A stretch of DNA of 64,000 nt from Alkalimarinus sediminis (GTDB lineage Bacteria; Pseudomonadota; Gammaproteobacteria; Pseudomonadales; Oleiphilaceae), in assembly GCF_026427595.1 (NCBI RefSeq), contig NZ_CP101527.1, forward strand, positions 1,125,001-1,189,000. The letters run 5' to 3'. The translations under genes were made by a program, and so were the position numbers. Of the stretch, positions 63,301 to 64,000 are shown one piece after another (position 1 is the stretch's first letter; every line of letters begins with the position of its first letter). The notes below the pieces were generated by a model. The model was not told the DNA's origin. It worked only from the letters and a program-made list of their open reading frames with translations, and ran no database searches.

Positions 63301-64000
63301 ATGGAATTGGAAAACTTCTTTAAGGATAAGTATCCACCAGGGGTTCCCGCCGAGATAGACCCTAATCAGTACAGCAGTGTAGTGGATGTTTTTGAACAAT
63401 CCTGTAAGAAATTTTCAGATAGGCCTGCGTTTTCAGCGATTGGTGTGACGCTTACTTATGGTGAGCTAGACAAACTAACACAAGATTTCGCCGCATTTCT
63501 TCAAAACAAAACCGGCCTAAAGCCCGGTGATCGAATAGCCATACAACTACCGAACTTAACCCAGTATCCTATAGTTGTGTTTGGTGCGATGCGTGCAGGG
63601 TTAGTGGTAGTAAATACTAATCCGCTCTATACAAAGCGCGAGCTTGAACATCAATTTAATGACTCAGGGGCCAAGGCGTTGGTTGTTCTTGCCAATATGG
63701 CGGGACTTGCGCAAGAGGTTATTCCACATACCAGTATAGAGCACGTTATTGTTACTGAAATCGCAGATATGCACTCTCCGATAAAGCGCACGGTGATGAA
63801 TGCTGCGGTTAAGTACATTAAAAAAATGGTTCCCCCTTACAATATTCCCGGTGCAACCTCTTTCAATAAAGCATTAACAACGGGGGCAAAATATACCTTT
63901 AAACCTGTTGAGGTTAAGCGGGAAGATATCGCAGTTTTACAGTACACAGGTGGTACAACAGGTGTCGCTAAAGGCGCGATGTTAACCCATCATAACCTGG
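63301..64000 (+). CDS. fadD: Long-chain fatty-acid--CoA ligase (3' end outside window)
   Basis: The first 233 residues of an acyl-CoA synthetase, which activates fatty acids with ATP and CoA at the inner membrane. It begins MELENFFKDKYPPGVPAEID, typical of FadD in Pseudomonas relatives. LKPGDRIAIQLPNLTQYPIVVFGAMRAG and NTNPLYTKRELEHQ are family hallmarks, and the AMP-binding P-loop YTGGTTGVAKGAMLTH is reached just before the edge. The frame stays open to 64000. GGAG precedes the ATG. The MaoC and lipase genes alongside support a fatty-acid use neighbourhood. Confidence 0.95.
   Translation, partial: MELENFFKDKYPPGVPAEIDPNQYSSVVDVFEQSCKKFSDRPAFSAIGVTLTYGELDKLTQDFAAFLQNKTGLKPGDRIAIQLPNLTQYPIVVFGAMRAGLVVVNTNPLYTKRELEHQFNDSGAKALVVLANMAGLAQEVIPHTSIEHVIVTEIADMHSPIKRTVMNAAVKYIKKMVPPYNIPGATSFNKALTTGAKYTFKPVEVKREDIAVLQYTGGTTGVAKGAMLTHHNL

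Overview
The window reads as a chromosomal segment of a marine-type gammaproteobacterium. Evidence for this includes the dnaX-ybaB-recR and rnd-ycgL-ycgN gene strings, a 4.5S RNA with a gamma-type core, Pseudomonas-like REP-type hairpins, a syp-like polysaccharide locus of the kind described in Vibrio fischeri, and a MaoC / alpha-beta hydrolase / fadD neighbourhood like that of Pseudomonas and Marinobacter relatives. The genus cannot be fixed from the sequence alone. The base composition looks moderate (mid-40s percent GC, judged by eye).

Layout. Positions 1-1038 hold the end of a sigma-70 factor and a DCC-family thiol oxidoreductase. Positions 1069-1930 are an unannotated 848-bp element with terminal inverted repeats and a 7-bp target duplication, containing nested palindromic repeats. 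Positions 1964-4642 carry a small Trp-rich protein, a DmdC-type acyl-CoA dehydrogenase and a small membrane protein. Positions 4665-33985 are a complete exopolysaccharide locus. Its gene order and domain content match the Vibrio syp cluster: sypA (STAS), sypB (OmpA), sypC (SLBB export), sypD (tyrosine-kinase-like), sypF (hybrid kinase), sypE (RsbW-REC-PP2C) and sypG (sigma-54 activator), plus sypR-Q-P-O, sypN-M, a Wzx/Wzy operon and flanking glycosyltransferases. A PhnD-type binding protein is inserted before the kinase, and a REC-GGDEF protein rides with the outlying glycosyltransferase.

Regulation. Five sigma-54 promoters (GG-N10-GC) stand in front of the operons of this locus. All five have paired TTGCR-N3-TGCAA-like elements 60-125 bp upstream, the form expected for a LuxO/SypG-type enhancer. 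The inferred circuit is: PhnD-like protein and SypF sense a signal, SypG turns on all operons, SypE/SypA gate polysaccharide production through STAS-serine phosphorylation, and the GGDEF protein links the regulon to c-di-GMP.

Positions 30988-31912 hold a tandem 257-bp repeat array related to the one inside the 848-bp element. Positions 34165-44400 are housekeeping: PQQ-type sugar dehydrogenase, tRNA-Ser(GGA), an RlmJ-like methyltransferase with a changed active-site motif, 4.5S RNA, Tas-type aldo/keto reductase, dnaX with an A9 slippage site, ybaB, recR, rnd, ycgL, ycgN, a small membrane protein and a DUF1653 gene. Positions 44580-51452 hold a VWA membrane protein with a long Glu-Pro tail, a class II amidotransferase, cysK and a MoxR/VWA pair. 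Positions 51817-61093 are a nine-gene operon of TPR proteins, a TolQ/ExbB-type motor, two ExbD proteins and an AgmX/TonB-like protein: a probable envelope-spanning, proton-driven machine without an assigned job. The window ends with a MaoC hydratase, a lysophospholipase-type hydrolase and the first third of fadD.
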